A DNA stretch of 64,000 nt from Gallionella sp. (GTDB taxonomy: Bacteria > Pseudomonadota > Gammaproteobacteria > Burkholderiales > Gallionellaceae). Below the pieces are notes generated by a model. It saw nothing but the letters and a program-made list of their open reading frames with translations. It was not told the origin of the DNA and searched no databases. A program made the position numbers and the translations under genes. Shown here one piece after another: positions 51,621-63,553 of the stretch. Where the stretch lies: contig JAQTLM010000003.1 in the NCBI GenBank assembly GCA_028714895.1, positions 1 through 64,000 of the forward strand, read 5' to 3'. Numbering within the stretch: the first letter of the stretch is position 1; every line of letters begins with the position of its first letter.

Positions 51621-53717
51621 ATGGCCGACGCAGATCTACTAATCGAGGAAGTCTCCGCCTATCTTAAACCGCAGGACGTCGAATACGTCCGTGAGGCGAT
51701 TGAATTCAGTCACGCCGCGCACCAAGGCCAGACGCGCCAATCCGGCGATCCGTATATTTCCCATCCGCTTGCCGTCGCGCGCATCCTCACCACCTTGCAC
51801 CTCGATGCGCAGGCGATCATCGCCGCGTTGCTGCACGATGTGGTGGAAGACACCGAGGTCACCACCGAACTGGTCGCCGGGAAGTTTGGCAAGCCGGTCG
51901 CGGAATTGGTCGACGGGCTGAGCAAGCTGGACCGGATTCTGTTTGAGACCCGCGAGGATGCGCAAGCGGAAAATTTCCGCAAGATGCTGCTGGCGATGGC
52001 TCGCGACGTGCGTGTCATTCTCATCAAGCTGGCTGACCGCCTGCACAACATGCGCACGCTGGAATCCATGGCGCACGATAAATGCGAGCGTATCGCCCGC
52101 GAGACTATGGAAATCTACGCGCCGATCGCCAACCGCCTCGGCCTGAACGATATTTACCGCGAATTGCAGGATTTAAGTTTCAAATACCTGCACCCCAACC
52201 GCTACACGGTGCTATCCAAGGCACTTAAGGTGGCGCGCGGCAACCGCCGCGAAGTGGTCAACAAGATACTCGATGCGATACGGCAACGGCTGGCCGAGTT
52301 CAACATCCAGGCCGATGTCACCGGCAGGGAAAAAAATATCTACAGCATCTACAAAAAGATGCAGAGCAAGTCGCTGGCCTTTGCCGAGGTGCTGGATATC
52401 TACGGCTTCCGCGTGCTGGTCAACGATTTCGCTTCCTGCTATGTGGCGCTGGGCGCGCTGCACGGCTTGTACAAGCCGATTCCCGGCAAGTTCAAGGATT
52501 ACATCGCCATCCCCAAGGTAAACGGTTACCAATCGCTGCACACCACGCTATTCGGTCCTTTCGGCACACCCATCGAAATCCAGATCCGCACCCATGAGAT
52601 GCACAAGATCGCCGATGCCGGCGTGGCCTCGCACTGGCTGTACAAGAGCGGCCATGCGTCAATCAACGACCTGCACAAGAAGACCCACCAATGGTTGCAG
52701 GAGCTATTGGAAAGCCTGAGCCAGAGCAGCGATTCTTCGGAATTCCTGGAGCACCTCAAGGTAGACCTGTTCCCCGACGAGGTATATGTGTTCACGCCAA
52801 AGGGCAAAATACTCTCACTGCCGCGCGGCGCGACTGCGGTGGACTTCGCCTACTGCGTGCACACCGACATCGGCAATCACTGCATCGCCGTCAATGTAAA
52901 TCATGAACTGGTGCCATTGCGCACCGAACTCAGGAACGGCGACCGCGTGGAAATAGTCACTGCGCCGCATGCCAAACCGAATCCTGCCTGGCTGGGTTAT
53001 GTGACTACCAGCAAAGCACGCAGCCATATCCGCCACTTCCTCAAGACCATGCAGTCCGGCGAATCCGCACAATTCGGCGAACGTCTGCTCAACCAGGCGC
53101 TGCATGCGCTGGGTGTCAAGCCGCAAGACATGGACGAAGCGCACTGGAACAAATTGCTCAAGGATACCGGTGTAAAAACGCGCCAGGAAATGCTTGCCGA
53201 CATCGGCTTGGGCCGCCGCCTCAACATGGTGGTAGCACGGCAACTGGCTTGCATCGGCGAAACATTGCCGAATGAAGCGGCGGCCAATACGGCCATCACG
53301 ATACAGGGCACAGAAGGCATGGCAGTACAGTTCGCCAAGTGTTGCCGCCCGATTCCGGGTGATCCGATCATCGGCGTGCTCAAGAGCGGCCAAGGCTTAA
53401 TGGTGCATACCCGCGACTGCCCGACATTGCACAAAGGGCGTGGCGGCGAGCAATGGCTGGATGTGGTGTGGGATAAAGATATCCACCGCCCCTTCGATGT
53501 CGGCATCAAACTGGTGGTCGCCAACCAGCGCGGCGTGCTGGCGAAGGTGGCGGCCGCAATTGCCGAAGCGGAATCCAACATCGAGAACGTCAACTTTACC
53601 AATGAGGGCGAATGCACCGCGCTGCATTTCACGCTGGAAGTGAATAACCGCCTGCACCTCGCCAACATTATGCGCAGCCTGCGCAAGATACCGGAAGTGA
53701 TACGGATTATCCGGTAA
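51621..53717 (+). CDS. spoT: Bifunctional (p)ppGpp synthetase/hydrolase, SpoT type
   Basis: A 698-residue RSH protein. The N-terminal hydrolase HD domain is intact (HAAHQGQTRQSGDPYISHPL and LLHDVVEDTEVT, about 30-85), and the synthetase domain has YGFRVLVNDFASCYVALGAL near 260. A TGS domain (DEVYVFTPKGKILSLP, about 386) and a C-terminal ACT domain (DVGIKLVVANQRGVLAKVAA, about 625) follow. Having both catalytic halves and its place next to rpoZ favour SpoT over RelA. It is last in the yicC-gmk-rpoZ-spoT operon. Confidence 0.96.
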   Translation: MADADLLIEEVSAYLKPQDVEYVREAIEFSHAAHQGQTRQSGDPYISHPLAVARILTTLHLDAQAIIAALLHDVVEDTEVTTELVAGKFGKPVAELVDGLSKLDRILFETREDAQAENFRKMLLAMARDVRVILIKLADRLHNMRTLESMAHDKCERIARETMEIYAPIANRLGLNDIYRELQDLSFKYLHPNRYTVLSKALKVARGNRREVVNKILDAIRQRLAEFNIQADVTGREKNIYSIYKKMQSKSLAFAEVLDIYGFRVLVNDFASCYVALGALHGLYKPIPGKFKDYIAIPKVNGYQSLHTTLFGPFGTPIEIQIRTHEMHKIADAGVASHWLYKSGHASINDLHKKTHQWLQELLESLSQSSDSSEFLEHLKVDLFPDEVYVFTPKGKILSLPRGATAVDFAYCVHTDIGNHCIAVNVNHELVPLRTELRNGDRVEIVTAPHAKPNPAWLGYVTTSKARSHIRHFLKTMQSGESAQFGERLLNQALHALGVKPQDMDEAHWNKLLKDTGVKTRQEMLADIGLGRRLNMVVARQLACIGETLPNEAAANTAITIQGTEGMAVQFAKCCRPIPGDPIIGVLKSGQGLMVHTRDCPTLHKGRGGEQWLDVVWDKDIHRPFDVGIKLVVANQRGVLAKVAAAIAEAESNIENVNFTNEGECTALHFTLEVNNRLHLANIMRSLRKIPEVIRIIR

Positions 53718-53839
53718 TTTTTATCCTGTGGAAAATACCGCTGTTGTGCGGCGCACGATGACGATTTGATAAGTTTGCCGCAAAAGTCCGGCCCCACTTC
53801 ACGAAACGTTGAGCTCTACGGAATACGGCTGGCGTCAGT

Positions 53840-53868
53840 TTGACGATGGGCAATGGGCACAATATGCT
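53840..53868 (+). promoter_or_regulatory. Probable sigma-70 promoter for the 53974 gene
   Basis: TTGACG at 53840-53845 is followed after exactly 17 bases by TATGCT at 53863-53868, five and four matches to consensus. The start site would be near 53875, about 100 bases ahead of the ATG at 53974. Confidence 0.6.
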
Positions 53869-53973
53869 GCACTATTGTATCCGGATGGTTTGGCATTATT
53901 GGACGAAATAAGCGCAAGACCGCAGCGAGCGCCCACATGCCGATAGCCGGTGATACGTAAAAATGGAGGCACT

Positions 53974-54852
53974 ATGAACCTGATGTTCTGGAAGAAAAAA
54001 ACCGGCTCCGGGGAAGAGGCTGAAAATTCGCAGGAAAATCTTGCCATGAGCACAAAACTGCGGGAGTCGCTTGATTTTGCTACCACGAAACAGGACATCG
54101 CCGAGCGTAACCCGGAACCACCCAAGCCAGAAACTCCAGCGAAGCCGGGGCTGGTCGCACGGCTGAAATTACGGCTTACTGCCCTGACCAGGCATTTCAA
54201 GAAAACCCCGGCATTTCGCACAGATGAGGATCATGCTCCGGATGCGCTCGGCGGTTCGGAAAAACCGGATGACGCTGCGGCCATAGAACCTGATCTGGAG
54301 TCGCCTGACATGGAAGCGCCGACCAAGCCGGGGCTGGTCGTGTGGGTAAAATTGCGGCTCATTACCCTGACCCGGCGCTTCAAAAAAATGTCTGCGCCGG
54401 ACGCCGAACCGGTACGCTCCAATAAACGGCTGGTTATCGGTGGCGCAATCGGCCTGCTGGTTTTATTGCTGGTCGGCATCGGGATTGCCATTTGGCCAGT
54501 CTTCCCGCCACCTCAAGAACGACGGGACACCAGGCACGACGCTACCACCATTACTTCCCGCCCAAGCCAGCTAGAGTCCGCGCCTGAAAAATCTCAAACC
54601 GAAATTGAAATGCTCAAAAAAGAGAACGCTGAATTACAGGCACGAATCGAGGCGCTTAAAAAGGAACTGCCGCAACAGCAGTCTTATGTTCCGTCAGCCC
54701 GGCATACCGGTGGAAACGTCCCTTCATCCTCAGTCAGTGGTGAAATGATGATCGGCAACAAGGATCCCAAGGACACCGCGATGACGCTGAAAGAAGCCAT
54801 CGAGGCCATGAACGCCAGCTTGGGCGATCACGCCAAAAAACCCGCCAAATGA
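53974..54852 (+). CDS. Hypothetical membrane protein with duplicated motif and coiled coil
   Basis: From the ATG at 53974, with GGAGG nine bases upstream, the product has 292 residues. A charged N-terminal cytoplasmic part contains a duplicated block: KPGLVARLKLRLTALTRHFK near 60 and KPGLVVWVKLRLITLTRRFK near 118. A single membrane helix (LVIGGAIGLLVLLLVGIGIA, about 154-173) follows, then a Pro-rich linker and a Lys/Glu coiled coil (EIEMLKKENAELQARIEAL, about 210-228). I do not recognise the family. The Hpt/HD-GYP gene follows 119 bases later on the same strand. Confidence 0.75.
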   Translation: MNLMFWKKKTGSGEEAENSQENLAMSTKLRESLDFATTKQDIAERNPEPPKPETPAKPGLVARLKLRLTALTRHFKKTPAFRTDEDHAPDALGGSEKPDDAAAIEPDLESPDMEAPTKPGLVVWVKLRLITLTRRFKKMSAPDAEPVRSNKRLVIGGAIGLLVLLLVGIGIAIWPVFPPPQERRDTRHDATTITSRPSQLESAPEKSQTEIEMLKKENAELQARIEALKKELPQQQSYVPSARHTGGNVPSSSVSGEMMIGNKDPKDTAMTLKEAIEAMNASLGDHAKKPAK

Positions 54853-54971
54853 ACAAGTGGCGTAAAGTTTATCCTGCACGATGCGGGCGGATTTAACCGG
54901 CATTTTCTTAACGCTTACTGCCCACAGATTTTTGAACTCATGGCCTTCTATCAGGAAAAAGACGCAACAAC

Positions 54972-56075
54972 ATGGCGAACATTCAGGCATTGACCCACCC
55001 GGAAATACAGGACCATGAAGCATTGCACGAATTTGCGGATGCACTGACCGACCGCGCGGCGGATATTGAACGGGACATGGCCAGATTGGGCAAGGAACCT
55101 GCCAACCGGGTGTTGATTGCCGATCTTTTCCGTTCTCTGCACAACATCAAGGGTGATGCCGCGCTGTGCAAGGTGGAAACAGCCGGCCTGATCGTTCATC
55201 CGATCGAGTCGCTCCTGACTCGTTTGCGCTCGGGGGAGTTGCGCTATACACCATTGCTGGGTGAGGTGATACTGCTCGCGGTAGACCGGCTGGAACTGGT
55301 AACCGAGGCGCTGTTGGCGGGCAAGCCGGTAGGCCACCTGAAGCTGGTGGCTCTAGTGGAAGGATTGGAACGGATGAGCCTGGCAGCCCAGGCCCATCTT
55401 GATCCAACTGCGGCACAAGTGATTGAATCAGTGACTGGGTTTCGGCCTCAAACCAACCTGCGAACTTCAACTGGCGAGTTGCCCGTTCAGGGCAAGCCCA
55501 AAGGCAGCATGGCTACCGATCTGCTGTTTTTCCGTTCGCTTGCCTTGCAGTTCGAAACCCGCTCGCCCCTGTTCAACGGGCGCACCGGGCGTATACAGCA
55601 ACTAGCACTGGACACCAACCGGGTGGCCGGCTCACCGGTGGATGCCGTGCAACTGGAAGCGGCGGCCTACATGCATGACGTGGGAATGATGTTTCTGCCT
55701 GAAGCGGTGTGGTTCAAGGTAGGCAATATGAGCGATGGGGAGCGGAGCATTCTTCATGCCCATCCTGATTTCGGTGCCGGGCTGCTGGACCGTATGGCCG
55801 ACTGGAAGACGGCGGCGGAGATGGTACGGCGGCACCACGAAACGCCAGATGGCGCAGGTTATCCCGGCGGGTTGCAAGGGGGTGAAATTTGCCCGGGAGC
55901 AAAAATTCTTGCGATCGCGGACGCTTTCGAGGCAGTCACACTCAAGCACAACACCCGCGGCCATAAACGCTCCGTGTTGCGGGCCGTTGCTGAAGTCAAT
56001 GCCTGCAATAATCAATTCGCGCCGGAGTGGATCGAGCCATTCAATTCCGTTATCCGACGCATGGTCGAACAATAA
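54972..56075 (+). CDS. Hpt-HD-GYP fusion protein, probable cyclic-di-GMP phosphodiesterase
   Basis: A 367-residue protein. The first 110 residues look like a histidine phosphotransfer domain, with LHNIKGDAALC and candidate phospho-His57. The rest is HD-GYP: MHDVGMM (His235, Asp236), ILHAHPDFGAGLL, HHETPDGAGYPGGL (His288, His289; GYP 296-298) and AKILAIADAFEAV. The usual HDxGK reads HDVGM. HD-GYP proteins hydrolyse cyclic-di-GMP; an Hpt front end suggests control by phosphotransfer. Activity is by family and untested for this variant. It precedes a kinase remnant by 20 bases. Confidence 0.88.
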   Translation: MANIQALTHPEIQDHEALHEFADALTDRAADIERDMARLGKEPANRVLIADLFRSLHNIKGDAALCKVETAGLIVHPIESLLTRLRSGELRYTPLLGEVILLAVDRLELVTEALLAGKPVGHLKLVALVEGLERMSLAAQAHLDPTAAQVIESVTGFRPQTNLRTSTGELPVQGKPKGSMATDLLFFRSLALQFETRSPLFNGRTGRIQQLALDTNRVAGSPVDAVQLEAAAYMHDVGMMFLPEAVWFKVGNMSDGERSILHAHPDFGAGLLDRMADWKTAAEMVRRHHETPDGAGYPGGLQGGEICPGAKILAIADAFEAVTLKHNTRGHKRSVLRAVAEVNACNNQFAPEWIEPFNSVIRRMVEQ

Positions 56076-56095
56076 GCAAGACAGATATTCATATC

Positions 56096-56416
56096 ATGGA
56101 TAAAAACAAAAAAGAAGCGACTCCCGACTTATCGGCTTTTCTTGCGTCGGCGGTACACGACATGAAAAACTCCATCGGTATCCTGATCAATTTTCTGGAA
56201 ACCAACCTCACCGAACTGGGGCCTGATGCCCAGGAAAAAGCGGCGCCGATGTTATATGAGGTCAAGCGGGGGCAAGGTCAAATGGATCCGCATAAAAACC
56301 TTGGCAGATCGCTCATTGTCCTTAGCACAATAAAAAAGCAGCCTCGGCTGCTTTTTTGTGTTTATTGTTTAAGTTTAATGCCCGGCTTGTTTGCGCAGTT
56401 GCTGGATCGCGCGTAA
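56096..56416 (+). pseudogene. Truncated histidine-kinase-like gene
   Basis: From the ATG at 56096 the frame reads MDKNKKEATPDLSAFLASAV then HDMKNSIGILINFLETNL, a HisKA dimerisation/phospho-acceptor H-box. Homology-like sequence ends near EVKRGQ at about 56275, and the frame then runs through non-family sequence, a terminator and the atpC 3' end to a stop at 56416. No ATPase domain is present, so it looks like a 3'-deleted remnant. It was probably the partner of the Hpt/HD-GYP gene 20 bases upstream. Confidence 0.6.
56332..56357. terminator. Bidirectional rho-independent terminator
   Basis: AAAAAAGCAGCC pairs with GGCTGCTTTTTT, a 12-bp stem closed by a two-base gap (effectively a CTCG tetraloop). 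A T-run is present on both strands, so it can end the atp operon (minus) and the HD-GYP/kinase-remnant run (plus). It starts 18 bases beyond the atpC stop. Confidence 0.9.
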
Positions 56417-56803
56417 CTGTGCAATGGCTTCCGCCAATTCGGCCTGCGCCTGGGCGTAGTCGATATCGGAAGCGCGGTTCTTGATTGCGTCTTCCGCCGC
56501 CTGTTTCGCTTCCAATGCACGCGCCTCATCCAGATCGCCGCCGCGTATCGCGGTGTCCGCCAGAATGGTCACCACGTTGGGCTGCACTTCAAGCATGCCG
56601 CCTGAAACATAGATGAGCTCTTCCTGCTCCTGGTCCGGCCGCTTGATCCTGACCGAGCCGGGTTTGATACGCGTCATCAATGCGGTATGGCGCGGATAAA
56701 TGCCCAACTCACCCATTTCACCGGGAACCACTACCACTTCCGCCAGGCCTGAAAAGATGGCTTCTTCCGCGCTAACTACATCAACATGTACAGTCATTGC
56801 CAT
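56375..56803 (-). CDS. atpC: ATP synthase epsilon subunit
   Basis: Epsilon is the F1 central-stalk regulator. The 142-residue protein begins [20 protein letters not shown] and has the conserved [14 protein letters not shown] loop; the C-terminal alpha-helical hairpin is rich in Ala and Glu. It follows atpD by 12 bases and is the last gene of the operon, ahead of the strong terminator. Confidence 0.95.
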   Translation of the reverse strand: MAMTVHVDVVSAEEAIFSGLAEVVVVPGEMGELGIYPRHTALMTRIKPGSVRIKRPDQEQEELIYVSGGMLEVQPNVVTILADTAIRGGDLDEARALEAKQAAEDAIKNRASDIDYAQAQAELAEAIAQLRAIQQLRKQAGH

Positions 56804-56815
56804 GAGCTTTCCTCT

Positions 56816-58258
<1,443 letters not shown>

Positions 58259-58307
58259 TTAATTTTGTATTTTGCAACTCAAGCCTTAACCGACTGCTGC
58301 AGCACTT

Positions 58308-58366
58308 GTAAGATTTAGTCTCGCCATAACGTTCGCTACGCTCACATTAGTTTCGCCCAATCTTAC
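58308..58366. repeat. Inverted repeat in the atpG-atpD spacer
   Basis: GTAAGATT at 58308-58315 pairs with AATCTTAC at 58359-58366; within it GCGAAAC/GCGAGAC-type arms and GTGAGCGTAGCGAACGTTA can form further stems. No T-run is seen, so it is unlikely to end transcription, though it could influence processing or the atpG:atpD ratio. Confidence 0.55.
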
Positions 58367-58377
58367 GCGCTGCGCCA

Positions 58378-59244
58378 TCAACCAACCGCTGCCGCACCGC
58401 TCACGATTTCTGAAATTTCGCGGGTGATGGCGGCCTGGCGCGCCTTGTTGTATACCAGCTTGAGCTCGCCGATCACGCTCTTCGCGTTATCCGATGCGGC
58501 CTTCATCGCCACCATGCGCGCGCTTTGTTCTGAAGCCATATTTTCCACCACGGCCTGGTAAACCAGCGACTCGATGTAGCGCACCAGCAGCTCGTCGATC
58601 ACCTGCTTGGCATCCGGTTCGTAGATATAGTCCCAATTGCCCTCGGAGGTTCCCAGTTGCTCGCCGCTCAGCGGCAGCAATTGTTCGATGCACGGCTCCT
58701 GTTTCATGGTGTTGATGAAATGGTTGTAGCTGATATGGATCGCGTCGATCTCTCCCGCCGTGTAGGCATCCAGCATCACCTTTACGGCGCCGATCAGCTT
58801 CTCGATATGCGGTGTATCACCCAATCCGGTCAGGTTGGATTTGACCTTGGCGCCGATACGCGACATGAAACCCAGTCCCTTGTTGCCGATCGGACAAACC
58901 GCGATACCCTTGCCCTGTCCTTCCCAATCCTTCATGTTACTCACCGCAAGACGCAGGATGTTGGTATTCAAACCGCCGCACAGCCCCTTGTCCGAGGTCA
59001 CCACGATCAGGCCGACGTTTTTGACATTTTCGCGTTTTTCCAGGAAGGAGTGCCTGTATTCCGGATTGGCGCGCGACAAGTGCGCAGCCACGGCGCGAAT
59101 CTTTTCGGCATAGGGGCGCGCTGCGCGCATCCGATCCTGTGCTTTACGCATCTTGGCTGCGGCGACCATTTCCATGGCGCGCGTGATCTTACGCGTATTT
59201 TCTACACTCTTGATTTTCGCGCGGATCTCTTTACTGCCAGCCAT
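58378..59244 (-). CDS. atpG: ATP synthase gamma subunit
   Basis: Gamma is the rotating central shaft of F1. The 288-residue protein starts [20 protein letters not shown] and contains [20 protein letters not shown] (the long N-terminal coiled coil), [14 protein letters not shown] and the C-terminal [20 protein letters not shown] motif. It follows atpA by 13 bases. Confidence 0.97.
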   Translation of the reverse strand: MAGSKEIRAKIKSVENTRKITRAMEMVAAAKMRKAQDRMRAARPYAEKIRAVAAHLSRANPEYRHSFLEKRENVKNVGLIVVTSDKGLCGGLNTNILRLAVSNMKDWEGQGKGIAVCPIGNKGLGFMSRIGAKVKSNLTGLGDTPHIEKLIGAVKVMLDAYTAGEIDAIHISYNHFINTMKQEPCIEQLLPLSGEQLGTSEGNWDYIYEPDAKQVIDELLVRYIESLVYQAVVENMASEQSARMVAMKAASDNAKSVIGELKLVYNKARQAAITREISEIVSGAAAVG

Positions 59245-59257
59245 TTCTCACCCCGCC

Positions 59258-60799
59258 TTAATAAACAGCCGTTGCCTTGAAGGTCTCAATCGCCGCAGAC
59301 AACAGTTTTTCGTTGTCGGCATTCAGATCCTTGCTGGACTCGATCGCATCCATCAGTGCCTTGTTGCTGGATTTCAGGTAGGCATGCAAGGCCGACTCGA
59401 ACGCCAGCGCCTTGGGCACCGCCACATCGTCGAAATAGCCTTTGTTGACGGAGAACAGCGTGACCGCCATTTCGGCGACCGACAATGGCGCATATTGCAA
59501 CTGCTTCATCAACTCGGTCACCATGCGGCCGCGCTCCAACTGCTTGCGGGTTGCCTCGTCCAGATCGGAAGCAAACTGCGCGAAAGCTGCCAATTCGCGG
59601 TACTGCGCCAATGCCAGCCGCACACCGCCGCCGAGCTTCTTGATCACCTTGGTTTGCGCTGCGCCGCCTACGCGGGACACCGAAACACCGGCGTTGATCG
59701 CAGGACGGATACCGGCGTTGAACAAGTCGGTTTCCAAAAATATCTGGCCGTCGGTAATGGAAATCACGTTGGTCGGCACGAAGGCGGACACGTCGCCTGC
59801 TTGCGTCTCGATGATCGGCAATGCGGTCAGCGAGCCGGTCTTGCCCTTGACTTCGCCCTTGGTGAAGGCTTCCACGTAGTCGGCATTCACGCGCGCTGCG
59901 CGTTCCAGCAGACGGGAGTGCAGATAGAACACGTCGCCGGGATAGGCTTCGCGACCCGGCGGGCGGCGCAGCAACAGGGAGATTTGACGGTAGGCCCAGG
60001 CTTGCTTGGTCAGGTCATCGTAAACAATCAACGCGTCCTGTCCGCGATCGCGGAAGTATTCGCCCATGGTGCAACCGGCATACGGCGCCAGAAACTGCAT
60101 TGCGGCGGAATCCGAAGCGGTTGCGGCAACCACGATGGTGTAACCCAGCGCACCGTGCTCTTCCAGCTTGCGCACCACGTTGGCGATGGTCGAGGCTTTC
60201 TGGCCGATCGCGACGTACACGCAGGTCATGTTCTGACCCTTCTGGTTGATGATGGCATCCACCGCCACGGCAGTCTTGCCGGTTTGGCGGTCGCCAATGA
60301 TCAATTCGCGTTGACCGCGTCCGACCGGAACCATCGAGTCGATCGATTTCAAGCCGGTCTGCACCGGCTGGTCAACCGACTTGCGCGCAATCACGCCCGG
60401 CGCAACTTTTTCAATCTTGTCGGTCATCTTGGCGTTGACCGGCCCCTTGCCGTCGATCGGCTGGCCCAATGCGTTCACCACGCGGCCGCACAATTCCGGA
60501 CCAACCGGCACTTCCAGAATACGGCCGGTGCACTTGACTGTGTCGCCTTCAGTGATGTGCTCATACTCGCCGAGCACCACCGCGCCGACCGAATCACGCT
60601 CCAGGTTCAGCGCCAGGCCGAAGGTGTTGCCCGGGAATTCCAGCATTTCTCCCTGCATCACATCGGAGAGCCCATGCACACGAACGATACCGTCGGTCAC
60701 GCTGACCACCGTACCTTCAGTGCGCGCCTGCGTCAGTGCCTCGAAATTTTCGATGCGGCTGCGAATCAGATTGCTAATTTCAGAGGGGTTGAGCTTCAT
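59258..60799 (-). CDS. atpA: ATP synthase alpha subunit
   Basis: The non-catalytic nucleotide-binding subunit of F1, 513 residues. The P-loop [16 protein letters not shown] (about 169-184), [12 protein letters not shown] and [18 protein letters not shown] are family hallmarks; the N-terminal [20 protein letters not shown] is typical of the beta/gammaproteobacterial type. It lies between atpH and atpG. Confidence 0.98.
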   Translation of the reverse strand: MKLNPSEISNLIRSRIENFEALTQARTEGTVVSVTDGIVRVHGLSDVMQGEMLEFPGNTFGLALNLERDSVGAVVLGEYEHITEGDTVKCTGRILEVPVGPELCGRVVNALGQPIDGKGPVNAKMTDKIEKVAPGVIARKSVDQPVQTGLKSIDSMVPVGRGQRELIIGDRQTGKTAVAVDAIINQKGQNMTCVYVAIGQKASTIANVVRKLEEHGALGYTIVVAATASDSAAMQFLAPYAGCTMGEYFRDRGQDALIVYDDLTKQAWAYRQISLLLRRPPGREAYPGDVFYLHSRLLERAARVNADYVEAFTKGEVKGKTGSLTALPIIETQAGDVSAFVPTNVISITDGQIFLETDLFNAGIRPAINAGVSVSRVGGAAQTKVIKKLGGGVRLALAQYRELAAFAQFASDLDEATRKQLERGRMVTELMKQLQYAPLSVAEMAVTLFSVNKGYFDDVAVPKALAFESALHAYLKSSNKALMDAIESSKDLNADNEKLLSAAIETFKATAVY

Positions 60800-60828
60800 T
60801 ACATTTCCTTATCTTGATCAATCCGTTA

Positions 60829-61362
60829 TCAGGCCAGGGCGTTTGCCATCTCGCCAAGACGGGTGCGGGCAGAGCCATCGATCACCTTGTCTCCGGCGCG
60901 AATCACCACGCCACCCAGCAACTCTTTGTTGATTTTGCAAACCAGCTTGATTTCGCGGCCCATGCGCGCTTTCAGCGAACTAACAATCTTCGCCTGCTGC
61001 GCGGCAGACAACTCAAACGCGGAATCCACTACCACATTCACGGTTTTTTCCGCTTCCGCCCGCAAAGCCTCGAAAATGGCGGCGATTTCCGGCAGGATCA
61101 GCAGGCGTTGATTGTCAACCAGCACCCTGACGAAATTATGCTGCTGGGGCGTTACCTGCCCACCCAGCAAACCATCCATCAGGCTTTCGAGTTGCGCTTT
61201 GGCAACCCGCGGGCTGGTGACGACCGCGCGAACTTCCGGGTGACAAACCGCCTCGGCGAGAGACAGCAATGCCTCCGCCCAGCCTTTCAGGTCCGACAGC
61301 TTCTGCGCTTCTTCAAATGCCGCCTGTGCATAGGGCCGAGCAATGGTGATGGCTTCAGACAT
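60829..61362 (-). CDS. atpH: ATP synthase delta subunit
   Basis: Delta joins F1 to the peripheral stalk. The 177-residue protein has the N-terminal IARPYAQAAFEEAQK, the LLGGQVTPQQHNFVRVLVDN middle and the C-terminal KINKELLGGVVIRAGDKVID signatures. It starts six bases after the atpF stop. Confidence 0.95.
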   Translation of the reverse strand: MSEAITIARPYAQAAFEEAQKLSDLKGWAEALLSLAEAVCHPEVRAVVTSPRVAKAQLESLMDGLLGGQVTPQQHNFVRVLVDNQRLLILPEIAAIFEALRAEAEKTVNVVVDSAFELSAAQQAKIVSSLKARMGREIKLVCKINKELLGGVVIRAGDKVIDGSARTRLGEMANALA

Positions 61363-61367
61363 GGCGT

Positions 61368-61838
61368 TTAGATTTCCGCAACTAGTTTATCGAGCAGGTC
61401 ATTGTGCGCCTTGGCGTCAATTTCGCGGCCAAGAATCTTGCTCGCTCCGGCCAGCGCAATTGCCGACACCTGAGTGCGCAACTGCTCTTTGGCGCGAAAC
61501 ACTTCCTGATCGATTTCGGCCTTGGCACCCGCAAGGATGCGCTCGCCTTCGATTTTGGCCTTTGCCTTGTCCGCTTCAATGATTTCGCTGGCGCGCTTTT
61601 CGGCATTAACGATGATTTCGCCGGCTTTTTCCTTGGCTTCACGCAAAATTTCTGCGGAACGCTTGGCAGCCAGCTCCAGGTCATGCTTTGCCCGCTCAGC
61701 ATCCGCCAAACCATCGGCAATTTGCTTTTTGCGTTGCTCCAGCGCCGCCATGATCGGGGGCCAGACAAATTTCATGCAGAACCACACAAACAGCGCGAAC
61801 ATGATCGTCTGTGCGAGAAGAGTTGCATTGATATTCAT
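61368..61838 (-). CDS. atpF: ATP synthase b subunit
   Basis: The b subunit dimer forms the peripheral stalk. The 156-residue protein begins [20 protein letters not shown] with one membrane helix, then a long Ala/Glu/Lys coiled coil (about 30-135). One b gene only, as in most proteobacteria. atpE lies 43 bases upstream, atpH six bases downstream. Confidence 0.96.
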   Translation of the reverse strand: MNINATLLAQTIMFALFVWFCMKFVWPPIMAALEQRKKQIADGLADAERAKHDLELAAKRSAEILREAKEKAGEIIVNAEKRASEIIEADKAKAKIEGERILAGAKAEIDQEVFRAKEQLRTQVSAIALAGASKILGREIDAKAHNDLLDKLVAEI

Positions 61839-61881
61839 GCAAGCTACCTTTCTTAAGTTATACGTTGTCGCTTATGACGAA

Positions 61882-62124
<243 letters not shown>

Positions 62125-62179
62125 TTATTTCTCCTATTGATAAAAGTGAAGTTTAGTGAAACCGTTTAATGATGTTGAT

Positions 62180-63049
<870 letters not shown>

Positions 63050-63057
63050 TCACTATC

Positions 63058-63471
63058 TCAGTCTAAATTCTGATTTAATCTATTCAAAAATAATCGGGCG
63101 GCCAACAGTGCCGCTTGGCCCATCACAAAACCGCCCAGCACAGCGAGCGGCGATAATTTCAGCACTGCCAGGCATAAACCGAGCAGCACAACGACCACCA
63201 GAAATCTTTCGGCGGCGTAAAAATACATGAGCCGTAATTGGTGATGCGCACTACTGGGATCACGCGCTTCATGGGCAAAACGCAAAGCCGCTCGGGACAT
63301 TCTCCATGCCAGCAATGCTCCGTTGAGGACCGATACCAACCCCCCACTTAACACCGCTATCGCATCTTGCGGAGTGCCATTCAAGCCGTAAGCGATGCCC
63401 GCCGTGACCAGCGCAGTTGCCGCCTGCAACCCGACTACCTGGCGCGCCAACCTCTTTTCCCCGGCTTCCAC
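63058..63471 (-). CDS. atpI: ATP synthase assembly protein AtpI
   Basis: AtpI helps assemble the c ring. It has four membrane segments (LQAATALVTAGIAYGL, VLNGALLAW, FLVVVVLLGLCLAVLKL, LGGFVMGQAALLA). The frame is open to an ATG at 63552, but the operon promoter (63488-63516) lies inside that extension, so I start at GTG 63471 (137 residues). That leaves a leader of only about ten bases; a start further in, at a TTG near 63450, is possible. It is the first gene of atpIBEFHAGDC. Confidence 0.75.
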   Translation of the reverse strand: MEAGEKRLARQVVGLQAATALVTAGIAYGLNGTPQDAIAVLSGGLVSVLNGALLAWRMSRAALRFAHEARDPSSAHHQLRLMYFYAAERFLVVVVLLGLCLAVLKLSPLAVLGGFVMGQAALLAARLFLNRLNQNLD

Positions 63472-63487
63472 CGCGCAAAGGGTGGCG

Positions 63488-63516
63488 ATTATAGTGGTGC
63501 TTTCCGGGGGTGTCAA
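63488..63516 (-). promoter_or_regulatory. Consensus sigma-70 promoter of the atp operon
   Basis: On the minus strand TTGACA (63511-63516) and TATAAT (63488-63493) are both perfect and are separated by exactly 17 bases. The start site would be near 63481, in the parB-atpI spacer. Its perfect match fits a strongly transcribed operon. Confidence 0.9.
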
Positions 63517-63553
63517 ACATTGCTGCGACACATCGCCTGCGTCTTTGCACAAC

